Source of the DNA: Flavobacteriaceae bacterium
GTDB lineage: Bacteria > Bacteroidota > Bacteroidia > Flavobacteriales > Flavobacteriaceae
DNA length: 64,000 bases
Reading direction: 5' to 3'
Assembly: GCA_030683815.1 (NCBI GenBank)
Contig: JAUXPJ010000010.1
Span: 55,241 to 119,240 of the forward strand
Below are positions 26,880-35,924 of this stretch, one piece after another; the first letter of the stretch is position 1; each line of letters starts with the position of its first letter. Both the position numbers and the translations under genes were made by a program. A model generated the notes under the pieces. It was not told the DNA's origin. It searched no databases and saw nothing but the letters and a program-made list of their open reading frames with translations.

Positions 26880-27044
26880 AGTAACTTATTTGATTTCTTT
26901 AAGTAGTTTTTAAAGTAGAAATAGCGCTGTATTATTTTTGATAAACGTAAAAGTAATATTATTTCATCAATAAAAACTAAAAATGAAATCGTTTGTGTAA
27001 TGAGACATTTATAGTATTTTTACAATCTAAACGATTCAACAAGA

Positions 27045-28523
27045 ATGGAATTATATAAACAACATCAAATCAGAATTTATAATTCATTAACCAAATCAAA
27101 ACAAGAATTTAAACCAATTAATGATGGTAATATCGGAATGTATGTTTGCGGTCCAACGGTTTATAGCAATGTGCATTTGGGAAATGTCAGAACATTTATG
27201 TCTTTTGATTTGATTTACAGATATTTACTTCATTTGGGATATAAAGTCCGATATGTTAGAAACATCACAGATGCAGGTCATTTGGAAAATGATGCTGATG
27301 AGGGTGAGGATAGAATTTCTAAAAAAGCCAGATTAGAGAAAATTGAGCCGATGGAAGTAGTGCAGCAATATACGGTTGATTTCCATAATGTAATGTCAAA
27401 ATTCAATTGTCTTCCTCCTAATATTGAACCTACAGCTACAGGACATATTATAGAACAAATTGAAATTATCAAAGACATTTTAGATAAAGGATTGGCTTAT
27501 ATTGTTGATGGATCTGTTTATTTTGATGTGTTAAAATACAACGAAACAGCACATTACGGAGTTTTATCAGGAAGAAATATTGAAGATGCCATTCACAATA
27601 CCAGAACCTTAGACGGACAATCAGAAAAGAGAAATCCGCAAGATTTTGCCCTTTGGAAAAAAGCCAAACCGGAACATATTATGCGTTGGCCTTCACCGTG
27701 GAGTATCGGTTTTCCTGGCTGGCATTTAGAGTGTACTGCTATGAGTACTAAATATTTAGGAAAACAATTTGATATTCACGGAGGCGGAATGGATTTAAAA
27801 TTCCCGCATCACGAATGTGAAATTGCGCAGTCAAAAGCATGTTTTGAGAAAGATCCGGTAAATTATTGGATGCATGCCAATATGCTCACTTTAAACGGTC
27901 AGAAAATGGCAAAATCAACCGGGAATAATATTCTGCCAAATGAAATTTTTACGGGTGAAAATACCATTTTAACTAAAACTTTTGCACCATCTGTTGTTCG
28001 ATTTTTTATGTTACAAGCCCATTATAGAAGTGTATTAGATTTTTCTGGTGATGCGTTGGAAGCTGCTGAAAAAGGATTCTTTAAGTTGATGGAAGCTGTC
28101 AATAATTTATCATCCATTAAAGCCGGAAAAATATCAACCATTGATTTAAATTCATGGAAAGATACGTGTTACAATGCTATGAATGACGATTTTAACAGTC
28201 CGATTTTAATAGCACAATTGTTTGAAGCTGTCCGATTCGTTAATTTATTGAAATTAGAAACCGAAACTTTAACACAAGAAGATTTAACTCATTTTATAAA
28301 GTTGATAAATTCATTTATTTTTGAGGTGTTAGGATTGGAAAATAATGTTAAAAAAGATACCTCAGCGCAATTAAGTGGCGTAGTAGAAGTGCTTATCAAA
28401 CTAAGAAATGATGCCAGAGCAAATAAAAACTGGGCATTGTCTGACCAAATTAGAGATGAATTAATTGAAAAAGGAATTCAACTGAAAGATGGAAAAGAAG
28501 ACACTACTTTTACCGTTAATTAA
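27045..28523 (+). CDS. cysS: Cysteinyl-tRNA synthetase
   Basis: This class I aminoacyl-tRNA synthetase charges tRNA-Cys. Zinc-ligand Cys and the HIGH motif are in [19 protein letters not shown]. Further markers are the second zinc-site region [10 protein letters not shown] ... [11 protein letters not shown] and the KMSKS loop as [16 protein letters not shown]-type helical C-terminus is present. Length 492 is normal. yidD begins 8 bp after its stop and lgt follows, so the three form an operon. Confidence 0.96.
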   Translation: MELYKQHQIRIYNSLTKSKQEFKPINDGNIGMYVCGPTVYSNVHLGNVRTFMSFDLIYRYLLHLGYKVRYVRNITDAGHLENDADEGEDRISKKARLEKIEPMEVVQQYTVDFHNVMSKFNCLPPNIEPTATGHIIEQIEIIKDILDKGLAYIVDGSVYFDVLKYNETAHYGVLSGRNIEDAIHNTRTLDGQSEKRNPQDFALWKKAKPEHIMRWPSPWSIGFPGWHLECTAMSTKYLGKQFDIHGGGMDLKFPHHECEIAQSKACFEKDPVNYWMHANMLTLNGQKMAKSTGNNILPNEIFTGENTILTKTFAPSVVRFFMLQAHYRSVLDFSGDALEAAEKGFFKLMEAVNNLSSIKAGKISTIDLNSWKDTCYNAMNDDFNSPILIAQLFEAVRFVNLLKLETETLTQEDLTHFIKLINSFIFEVLGLENNVKKDTSAQLSGVVEVLIKLRNDARANKNWALSDQIRDELIEKGIQLKDGKEDTTFTVN

Positions 28524-28531
28524 AATTTATT

Positions 28532-28783
28532 TTGAATAAACTGTTGAAAATATTGACCATTCCATTTATTTGGTTGGTGCGTTTTTATCAAGCGGCCATT
28601 TCACCTTATACGCCTGCAAGCTGTCGCTATTCACCAACATGCTCGCGTTACAGTATTGAGGCACTTCAAAAATACGGACTATTTAAAGGCGGATGGCTTT
28701 CTATTAAAAGAATTGTAAGTTGTAATCCGTGGGGAGGAAGCGGTTATGACCCGGTACCGGAAAAAGAAGAATTAAATAAATAA
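28532..28783 (+). CDS. yidD: Membrane protein insertion efficiency factor YidD
   Basis: This 83-residue membrane-associated protein is of the YidD/UPF0161 family and assists YidC-dependent membrane insertion. It has the amphipathic start and the cysteine motif [19 protein letters not shown], then [23 protein letters not shown]. The only fitting start is TTG at 28532 (ttg aat aaa ctg ttg), since no in-frame ATG precedes the family domain. It lies between cysS and lgt rather than in the usual rnpA-yidC cluster. Confidence 0.92.
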   Translation: MNKLLKILTIPFIWLVRFYQAAISPYTPASCRYSPTCSRYSIEALQKYGLFKGGWLSIKRIVSCNPWGGSGYDPVPEKEELNK

Positions 28784-28795
28784 AACTAAAAATAT

Positions 28796-29605
28796 ATGAA
28801 TTTATTCGCTATTAATTGGGATCCATCACTCGGAATTGATTTAGGATTCTTTATGGTACGTTATTACAGTTTGATGTTTGTCATCGGATTTGGATTTGGA
28901 TTTTTATTGATGAAAAGAATTTTTTTGAATGAAAAAGTATCTGTAGAAAAGTTAGATCCGCTTTTAATGTATGTGGTAATTGCTACTATTTTAGGAGCCA
29001 GAATAGGTCATTTTTTGTTTTATGAACCACAATTTTTATGGCAGCATCCGTTGGAAGTAATCCTTCCGTTTAAGTTAAATCCGTTTAAATTTACCGGATT
29101 TCAAGGATTGGCAAGTCACGGAGCCGCCATCGCCATTATCGGAGCCCTTTATTTTTACAGCAAAAGAGAAATTAAAAGACCATTTCTTTGGATTTTAGAC
29201 CGAATTACAATTCCGGTAGCTTTAGCCGGTTTTTTTATCAGAATAGGAAATCTGATTAATTCTGAAATAATAGGAAAACCAACCAATACTGATTTTGGAT
29301 TTACATTTGTACAATTAGGCGAAGATTTTCCGCGTTATCCAACGCAATTATATGAAGCTTTTGGCTATTTAGCCGTTTTCTTTTTATTGTTCTATCTCTA
29401 TTGGAAAACCAATAAAAAAGAGCAGTCCGGTTACTTATTCGGCATGTTTTTAAGTACCCTTTGGACAGTTCGTTTTATAGTAGAATATTGGAAAGAATCT
29501 CAAGGTGGAATTGAAACCCTGTTTAATATCAATTTAAATACCGGACAATTATTGAGTATTCCATTAATTCTTATTGGAGTTTGGTTTATTTTTAGAAAGA
29601 AATAA
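28796..29605 (+). CDS. lgt: Prolipoprotein diacylglyceryl transferase
   Basis: This seven-helix inner-membrane enzyme adds diacylglycerol to the lipobox cysteine of prolipoproteins, of which this window encodes many. Family markers: YYSLMFVIGFGFG in TM1, ILGARIGHFLFYEP, FQGLASHGAAIA with the essential His, and the Lgt signature region FFIRIGNLINSEIIGKPT. The C-terminal helix IPLILIGVWFIFRKK recurs as a relic copy at 29850-29897. It is 12 bp downstream of yidD. The 269 residues are within the normal range. Confidence 0.95.
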   Translation: MNLFAINWDPSLGIDLGFFMVRYYSLMFVIGFGFGFLLMKRIFLNEKVSVEKLDPLLMYVVIATILGARIGHFLFYEPQFLWQHPLEVILPFKLNPFKFTGFQGLASHGAAIAIIGALYFYSKREIKRPFLWILDRITIPVALAGFFIRIGNLINSEIIGKPTNTDFGFTFVQLGEDFPRYPTQLYEAFGYLAVFFLLFYLYWKTNKKEQSGYLFGMFLSTLWTVRFIVEYWKESQGGIETLFNINLNTGQLLSIPLILIGVWFIFRKK

Positions 29606-29646
29606 TAAAAAATACCAGCTCACCGAAGTATTCTTTTTAGCAAGAC

Positions 29647-29674
29647 GCTCTGCGAAGTCTCCCGACTTCGCAGC
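29647..29674 (+). repeat. 28-bp inverted repeat, left copy
   Basis: This unit is itself a hairpin (TGCGAAGTC-TCCC-GACTTCGCA core) and is the exact reverse complement of 29820-29847. High G+C in an A+T-rich gap and self-palindromic arms suggest a small dispersed intergenic repeat. Confidence 0.85.
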
Positions 29675-29819
29675 AAACCAACTATACGAAGTTTCCTGAT
29701 TTCGTGTCCAAAAAATGATAAATTAATTTGAGAAAAATTGAACAGCAAAAGCATTAAAATTTAAATCTATTTTTTTGGTTTTGATGAGTTGGAGATGAGT
29801 AGAAATTAATATTTATATG

Positions 29820-29847
29820 GCTGCGAAGTCGGGAGACTTCGCAGAGC
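29820..29847 (-). repeat. 28-bp inverted repeat, right copy
   Basis: This is the exact reverse complement of 29647-29674 over all 28 bases. It stops two bases before the relic copy of the lgt 3' end. The pair bounds a 201-bp segment. Confidence 0.85.
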
Positions 29848-29849
29848 TG

Positions 29850-29897
29850 GGTATTCCTTTAATTTTAATTGGGATTTGGTTTGTTTTAAGGAAGTAG
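29850..29897 (+). pseudogene. Relic of an lgt 3' end
   Basis: These 48 bases translate as GIPLILIGIWFVLRK plus a stop, matching the last residues of Lgt (SIPLILIGVWFIFRKK). By my count 37 of 48 bases agree with 29555-29602. Most differences are synonymous or conservative (cca/cct, gga/ggg, aga/agg, V/I, I/V), so the two tails diverged while both were coding. This suggests exchange of an lgt allele or a partial duplication. Confidence 0.7.
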
Positions 29898-30070
29898 AAT
29901 TCCATGTAAAATAGTTACATTTTAATTGATTAATCTTATTAAATACTATTTATTTAATGGGATTTTTTGTATTAAATAATTAAATGGTATTGTTAAAAAA
30001 GTATGTTAATATTTTGTTTATTGTTAAAAAAATATAATATTTGTTTTTATAACCATTAACTAATTGACAT

Positions 30071-32980
30071 ATGAAATTAAAATATTTTTTAAGCTCAATT
30101 TTACTGCTAACAGCTTCATTTGTATTTTCTCAAACTTTTAAAGTAGCTGGTAATGTAAAAGATGACAGTAAAATGGCACTTCCCGGAGTGTCAGTAATTG
30201 TAAAGGGAACCACCATCGGAACAACCACCGATTTTGACGGTAATTTTTCATTGAATGTTTCCACAGGGAATGTATTAGTATTTTCTTACGTAGGATTCAG
30301 TAAAAAAGAAGTTACCGTAACCGGTAATGTTAATCTCAACGTTGTATTAACTTCCGGCGTTGAACTTCAAGAAGTAGTAGTTGTCGGTTCTAGAAATGTT
30401 AATAGAACTGCTGTTGATACTCCCGTTCCTGTTGATATTTTGGATATGAAAGAACTTAGCTCTTCGTCTCCGCAAGTAAATCTCAATCAAATCATGAATT
30501 ATGTAGCTCCATCGTTTAGTTCAAATACGCAAACTATTGCTGATGGAACCGACCATATTGATCCTGCATCTTTAAGAGGATTAGGTCCAGATCAAGTATT
30601 GGTATTAATCAACGGGAAAAGAAGACACACTTCTTCATTAGTGAATGTTAACGGAACTTTTGGCAGGGGATCTGTTGGAACTGACCTAAATGCTATTCCT
30701 GCAGCATCTATAAAACGAATAGAAGTACTTCGTGACGGTGCCGCAGCTCAGTATGGTTCAGATGCTATAGCAGGGGTGATCAATATTGTAATGAATGATA
30801 AAGCAAATGAATTAAACGTGAATGTTACTTCGGGTGCGTTCTTTTCAAAAAATTCTAACGATCAAACCGGAGGGGTAGATGGTGAAACTACTAACATCAG
30901 CGCCAATTATGGTTTAGCTTTAGGAGAAAAAGGAGGTTTTGTTAACTTTACAGGAGATTTTGATGTTCGTGAAGATTATAGTCGTATGAAAGAGTGGGAA
31001 GGAACTATTTTTAATGCTTATAACTCTATTGAATGGGTTGCAAACAAAGCGGGTTATAATATTGCCAACTTGTTTGGTGATTTAGCTTCCATCAAAACAT
31101 ACGGAAGTCAAGTAACTCATTTTTCTCCTGCATTAAAATCAAGTATTGCTGCTGCTCCGGATTTAGTTTCATTGCGAACCATTTTAAATGCAAACGTAAC
31201 AACTGCTGAATTAGCGGTTAGAGGAATGCAAAAAAGTGATTTTAACATGAGAGTTGGTCAATCTTCACTTCGTGGAGGTCGTTTCTTTGCTAATTTCTCT
31301 TTGCCTCTTGATGATAAAGGAACAGAATTATACTCTTTTGCAGGAGTTTCTTCCAGAACCGGAAATTCTGCCGGATTTTACCGACTTCCAAATCAGGAAC
31401 GAACTTATACGCCGGCTTATATTAACGGATTTTTACCGGAGATTATTTCAAATATAACCGATAAATCTCTTGCCCTTGGAATTAAAGGAAAAATTCAGTC
31501 GTGGGATGTGGATTTTAGTAACACATGGGGAATGAATCAGTTTCTATATGTCATTTCAAATACTTCCAATGCTTCTATGCTCAACGCAACTCCTGTTACA
31601 TTTGACGCAGGTGGATTCTCATTCACTCAAAATACCGCTAATTTAGATGTTTCAAAATTCTATGAAGCTATTTTATCCGGTTTAAATGTGGCATTTGGTG
31701 CAGAACATCGCTTTGAACAGTATGAAATTACGGCTGGAGAGTTAGCATCTTACGCTCAATACGATATCAATGGAGATCCTATTACAAAAGCTACTCAAGC
31801 TACCCGAAAAGATTTCTTTGGAAAAACAAGGCCGGGTGGTTCACAAGTATTTCCCGGATTTTCTCCGGCTAATGAATTAATTCGTAATAGAACCAGTATT
31901 GCCGGATATTTTGATATGGAAGTCGATTTTACTGAGAAATTCTTGGGAAGTTTTGCTGCCCGTTATGAGAATTATTCAGATTTTGGTTCTACTTTGAATT
32001 TTAAAGTTGCTACCCGTTATAAATTGGGTGATAATACCAATTTAAGAGCAGCGGTTAATACAGGATTCAGGGCTCCTTCATTACACCAAATCAACTTCAA
32101 TTCTACTTCCACTATTTTTGACCAATTTGGAAATCCACAAGAAGTGGGTACCTTCTCTAATGACAGTAGAGCGGCCAAATTATTAGGTATTCCGGAGTTG
32201 AAGCAAGAAACTTCTAAGAGTATAAGTGTAGGTTTTACCTCAAAATTACCTGAATTGAATCTATCACTGACGGTTGACGGTTATTTTGTTGCTATTGCCG
32301 ACCGTGTAGTTTATACCGGGCAATTTAAAGGATCTGGAACCGGAACAGAATTAGATTTACTGCTTCAACAAGCTAATGCTACAGCAGCATCATTCTTTGC
32401 AAATGCCATTGATACAGAATCAAGAGGTATTGATGTTGTAGTAACACATAAAATGGATTTATCTAATAAAATGCGTTTGAAATCAGATTTATCAGGAACC
32501 TTCTCAAAAACTATACGAGTTGGAGATATTCACGCTTCAGAAGTTTTGGAAAGAGCGGGAAAAGTTAATATTTATTTTCCTGAAGATAGTAGAGTTTATT
32601 TAGAAGAATCCGTTCCGGGTACCAAAATAAATCTGACCAATAACTTTACCACAGATAAGTTTAATATTTTCTTTAGAAATGTTTATTTTGGAAAAGTTAA
32701 AGAAGCTACAACAACTGTGGCATATCAACAAGTATTTAGCGCGAAAGTAGTCACTGACCTATCCGTAGGATATAAAGCGAATGATTATTTGACTTTAACG
32801 GTTGGGGCAAACAACTTACTTGATATTTATCCTGATAGAGCCATAAAAGATTTTGATCCAGTCGCGGTTGGAGATCAAAACAACCGTAGTGAAGGTCGTT
32901 TTGATTGGTCACGTAGAGCACAACAATTTGGTGTTGGAGGAAGATTTATATTTGCTCGTTTAAGCTTTAATTTAAAATAA
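30071..32980 (+). CDS. TonB-dependent outer-membrane receptor
   Basis: This 969-residue receptor has a signal peptide ending ...FVFSQ. An N-terminal carboxypeptidase-D-regulatory-like domain (residues ~22-105, LPGVSVIVKGTTIGTTTDFDG) is typical of Bacteroidota. Next is a plug domain with RGLGPDQVLVLINGKRRH and IKRIEVLRDGAAAQYGSDAI, then a 22-strand type barrel ending in the aromatic-terminated RLSFNLK strand. There is no SusD partner, so it is a stand-alone receptor; the substrate (iron chelate, vitamin, peptide or sugar) is not evident. The gene is monocistronic and ends at a terminator. Confidence 0.92.
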   Translation: MKLKYFLSSILLLTASFVFSQTFKVAGNVKDDSKMALPGVSVIVKGTTIGTTTDFDGNFSLNVSTGNVLVFSYVGFSKKEVTVTGNVNLNVVLTSGVELQEVVVVGSRNVNRTAVDTPVPVDILDMKELSSSSPQVNLNQIMNYVAPSFSSNTQTIADGTDHIDPASLRGLGPDQVLVLINGKRRHTSSLVNVNGTFGRGSVGTDLNAIPAASIKRIEVLRDGAAAQYGSDAIAGVINIVMNDKANELNVNVTSGAFFSKNSNDQTGGVDGETTNISANYGLALGEKGGFVNFTGDFDVREDYSRMKEWEGTIFNAYNSIEWVANKAGYNIANLFGDLASIKTYGSQVTHFSPALKSSIAAAPDLVSLRTILNANVTTAELAVRGMQKSDFNMRVGQSSLRGGRFFANFSLPLDDKGTELYSFAGVSSRTGNSAGFYRLPNQERTYTPAYINGFLPEIISNITDKSLALGIKGKIQSWDVDFSNTWGMNQFLYVISNTSNASMLNATPVTFDAGGFSFTQNTANLDVSKFYEAILSGLNVAFGAEHRFEQYEITAGELASYAQYDINGDPITKATQATRKDFFGKTRPGGSQVFPGFSPANELIRNRTSIAGYFDMEVDFTEKFLGSFAARYENYSDFGSTLNFKVATRYKLGDNTNLRAAVNTGFRAPSLHQINFNSTSTIFDQFGNPQEVGTFSNDSRAAKLLGIPELKQETSKSISVGFTSKLPELNLSLTVDGYFVAIADRVVYTGQFKGSGTGTELDLLLQQANATAASFFANAIDTESRGIDVVVTHKMDLSNKMRLKSDLSGTFSKTIRVGDIHASEVLERAGKVNIYFPEDSRVYLEESVPGTKINLTNNFTTDKFNIFFRNVYFGKVKEATTTVAYQQVFSAKVVTDLSVGYKANDYLTLTVGANNLLDIYPDRAIKDFDPVAVGDQNNRSEGRFDWSRRAQQFGVGGRFIFARLSFNLK

Positions 32981-33028
32981 ATTAACACATTTAAGTCGCC
33001 CTAAAATAGGTTGACAATTTAATCAAAA

Positions 33029-33061
33029 TGAAAAGTCCCAATTTAATCGGGACTTTTTTTA
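33029..33061. terminator. Intrinsic terminator, bidirectional
   Basis: AAAAGTCCC (33031-33039) pairs with GGGACTTTT after a 9-base loop and is followed by more T. It ends the receptor transcript and probably also the convergent M1 peptidase transcript, whose stop is at 33066. Confidence 0.85.
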
Positions 33062-33065
33062 TAAG

Positions 33066-35333
33066 TTATTGCTGATTTTTAAACTGTTGCAATTTTGAAA
33101 CCACTTCTCTTTTTGGCCAATAATTATTTTCGGTATTTACATCTGCTGTTTTTTCTTCTGGGTCAATAATAATTTCTTTTAATACTTTTTCAGTTGGTAA
33201 CAACTTAGTAACTTCTTTGTCATTTAATCTCCAAACTTCTGCAGGGTATTTATGACTCATTTTACTTCCATCTTCAAAAATATAATCTACTACAATTGGC
33301 ATAACCAATCCGCCTGGTTTATCAAATTTGATTTCATAAAAATATTGCGGATTTTTAAGTGTGGCAATTTCATCTCTAGAGAAATTTTCAGTTAAATAAT
33401 CACTTAATAATTGAATATCTTTGGTCGGATTTTTAATATTTTTCATATCCTCAGAAAAATCATCGCTATCTTCAGCCACCAAATAAACCATCTTGGGAAA
33501 TTCTGTGATATTGGTTCGATATGACCTTGCTGTATTTTGTGCGCGCTTAGTCGGTTTATCGGTAACATAATATTTTTTGACACTTTTGATGCCGATATCA
33601 TTGACATCGGTAGTGTAAAACCATCCTCTCCAAAACCAATCTAAATCGACTGCAGAAGCATCTTCCATCGTTCTGAAGAAATCTTCTGGTGTTGGATGTT
33701 TAAACTTCCAACGATTGGCATAGGTTTTAAAAGCATGGTCAAACAACTCTTTTCCCATAATAATTTCACGCAGCATATATAAACCTGCTGCAGGTTTAGC
33801 ATAAGCATTGTTGCTGAACTGGAAAATACTTTCTGACTGTGTCATGATTGGCGTGATATAATTTTGATCTCCGCTCATATAATCCACAATATTTTTTGGA
33901 TATCCGCGCGATGGAAAATCAGCTTCAAACTCTTGCTGTGACAATAGTTGCGTAAAAGTATTCAGTCCTTCATCCATCCAAGTCCATTGGCGTTCATCAG
34001 AATTGACAATCATCGGGAAAAAATTATGACCCACTTCGTGAATAATAACGCCTATCATACCGTTTCGAGTTTGAGGAGTATAGGTTCCGTCTTCTTTTGG
34101 TCGTCCAAAATTCCAGCAAATCATCGGATATTCCATACCTTGCTGGTCTGCATTTACAGAAATGGCTTTGTTATATGGATAATCAAACAATCTATTTGAA
34201 TAAGATTTTAAGGTGTGCGCCACCACTTTGGTAGAAAATTCTTCCCATAACGGATTTCCTTCTTTCGGATATAATGAAACCGCCATCACTGTTTTACCTC
34301 CAATTTTAACAGCTTGCATATCGTAAATAAATTTACGAGATGATGAAAATGCAAAATCTCTCACATTTTCTGCTTTAAATTTCCATGTTTTGGTTTTGTC
34401 GGAAAAATGCTTTTCACGTTCAATAGCTTCAGCTTGAGTAACAATAATGGTTGGCTTGTCAAATGAGGTGAAAGCAGCGTTATACCGCTGGAATTCTGTA
34501 GCAGTAAATACTTCTTTCGGATTTTGTAAAACTCCGGTTCCGTCTAAAATATGATCAGCCGGAGTGGTAATATAAACTTCATAATTTCCGAACGGAAGGG
34601 TAAATTCTCCGCGTCCCCAAAATTGCATATGTTGCCATCCATCCACATCATTATAAACCGCCATTCTTGGAAAAAATTGAGCGATGATGTATAAATTATT
34701 GCCATCTTTTGGAAAATGTTCATAGCCCGAACGATCACGATCAACCAAGTAATTATTGATATTATACCACCATTTGATATTAAAACTAAAAGTTGAACCA
34801 GGTTGTAAAGGAGTATCTAAATCAATACGCATCATGGTAAAATTGACCGTATTTTTAAGCGGTTTTCCTTTGATATCGGTAATAGATTCTATTTTAAAAC
34901 CGCCATCAAAAGGTTTTCCCATAAAATCAGCCACATATTTTTGCGGTTGATAGCCCATGCCGGGTCCTTCTGCATTGACATCATTGACCAATGAATTAGG
35001 TGCTTTTCTGTTTTGATCTAACTGTATCCACAGATATTCCAATTTATCGGGCGAATTATTATAATAAGTAATGGTTTCTGAACCCGTAATTTTCTGATTT
35101 TTATCGTCTAAAACAATATCAATCTTATAATCTGCCCGTTGTTGATAATAATTTTTACCCGGTGCGCCGGCAGCAGTTCTATACATATTTGGCGTTGAAA
35201 ATTCTTCATTTAACTGCTTAAATTTACTGATGTTGTAATGTCCTTTTTGGATTTCTTTTGAGCTTGATTCTTGTGACCATGTCAAATTAATCCCGCAGCA
35301 TAAAATGATTAAAATGGAAACGATTTTTTTCAT
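33066..35333 (-). CDS. M1 family metallopeptidase (gluzincin)
   Basis: This is a secreted zinc aminopeptidase-like protein of 755 residues with a signal peptide (MKKIVSILIILCCGINLTWSQ). The N-terminal beta domain spans ~50-330. The zinc site is HEVGHNFF with the third ligand Glu 18 residues later in WTWMDEGLNTF. The exopeptidase GxMEN-type motif is replaced by GMEYPMI, so substrate binding differs from classic aminopeptidase N. The C-terminal part lacks a recognisable ERAP1 domain. In flavobacteria such M1 proteins are periplasmic or outer-membrane peptidases. It is followed on its 5' side by a DUF6702 gene. Confidence 0.9.
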   Translation of the reverse strand: MKKIVSILIILCCGINLTWSQESSSKEIQKGHYNISKFKQLNEEFSTPNMYRTAAGAPGKNYYQQRADYKIDIVLDDKNQKITGSETITYYNNSPDKLEYLWIQLDQNRKAPNSLVNDVNAEGPGMGYQPQKYVADFMGKPFDGGFKIESITDIKGKPLKNTVNFTMMRIDLDTPLQPGSTFSFNIKWWYNINNYLVDRDRSGYEHFPKDGNNLYIIAQFFPRMAVYNDVDGWQHMQFWGRGEFTLPFGNYEVYITTPADHILDGTGVLQNPKEVFTATEFQRYNAAFTSFDKPTIIVTQAEAIEREKHFSDKTKTWKFKAENVRDFAFSSSRKFIYDMQAVKIGGKTVMAVSLYPKEGNPLWEEFSTKVVAHTLKSYSNRLFDYPYNKAISVNADQQGMEYPMICWNFGRPKEDGTYTPQTRNGMIGVIIHEVGHNFFPMIVNSDERQWTWMDEGLNTFTQLLSQQEFEADFPSRGYPKNIVDYMSGDQNYITPIMTQSESIFQFSNNAYAKPAAGLYMLREIIMGKELFDHAFKTYANRWKFKHPTPEDFFRTMEDASAVDLDWFWRGWFYTTDVNDIGIKSVKKYYVTDKPTKRAQNTARSYRTNITEFPKMVYLVAEDSDDFSEDMKNIKNPTKDIQLLSDYLTENFSRDEIATLKNPQYFYEIKFDKPGGLVMPIVVDYIFEDGSKMSHKYPAEVWRLNDKEVTKLLPTEKVLKEIIIDPEEKTADVNTENNYWPKREVVSKLQQFKNQQ

Positions 35334-35388
35334 TGTTGATGATTGTTTTGTTTGATGAGTTAAATGTAGAAAAATTATTTAATTGATT

Positions 35389-35886
35389 TTATAAATTTAT
35401 TACTTCACTGTTTTTATCCTTAAAAAGGATAATATTTTTATGCACTCCTTTTGTTTTTATTTTAACGATATGCTGTTGCTCTGCAAATGTTTCAAAAAAT
35501 AATTGATTGGAAATTTTAACAGATTTTAATGTTTTAATCCCCTTAATTTCCAAATAGATAAAAGTTAAATCATCTTCAATTTCTTTGCTCAACATTTTGT
35601 ATTCATAAGCTTTTCCATTAATTTTAATTGATAATTTTTGGTTTAAATAATCTAAAATATATGAGTTTACCTGTGTAATTTCTTTCGGATTTCCCAATGA
35701 TAAAGTTTGATGATATTGATTGTTTAAACTCAATTCTAAATCATCCGTGAAAACTTGCAGCGTAATTTCAACTGATTTTTCTTTTTCATTATGGTGAATC
35801 TGCGTTAAACTCACATAATATTTATGAGCACTCAATGACATTAAACTGAATGCCAAAAAGAAAAGAAATGTTTTATAAAATTTCAT
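35389..35886 (-). CDS. DUF6702-like secreted protein
   Basis: This 165-residue protein has a signal peptide (FFLAFSLMSLSAHKYYVSLTQI). After the cleavage site the HKYYVSLTQIHHNEKEKSVEITLQ-type region begins a beta-rich domain with KFFTDDLEL-like motif VFTDDLELSL, seen in proteins assigned to DUF6702. The family is usually next to an M1 peptidase in flavobacteria, as here (55 bp gap), suggesting a shared role. Function unknown. It is divergent from the sialidase-like gene. Confidence 0.75.
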   Translation of the reverse strand: MKFYKTFLFFLAFSLMSLSAHKYYVSLTQIHHNEKEKSVEITLQVFTDDLELSLNNQYHQTLSLGNPKEITQVNSYILDYLNQKLSIKINGKAYEYKMLSKEIEDDLTFIYLEIKGIKTLKSVKISNQLFFETFAEQQHIVKIKTKGVHKNIILFKDKNSEVINL

Positions 35887-35900
35887 TTGCCGTAAAAGTG

Positions 35901-35908
35901 TAAATTTG
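35901..35908 (+). promoter_or_regulatory. Candidate -7 box for the sialidase-pepE pair
   Basis: TAAATTTG matches TAnnTTTG, 17 bases before the ATG at 35925 and inside the short divergent gap. No TTG lies at the ideal -33 distance. Confidence 0.4.
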
Positions 35909-35924
35909 AAAAAAATCGACTAAA

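Larger units (their letters stand above)
29606..30070. other. 465-bp intergenic repeat scar between lgt and the TonB receptor gene
   Basis: There is no intact gene here. Contents in order: the left inverted repeat (29647-29674), a degenerate third hairpin (cgaagt/atttcg, about 29687-29704), non-coding A+T-rich sequence, the right inverted repeat (29820-29847), a relic lgt 3' end (29850-29897), and a very A+T-rich leader for the receptor gene with several TTGTTAAAAAA-like stretches. No clean TAnnTTTG box was found before the receptor gene. Confidence 0.6.
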
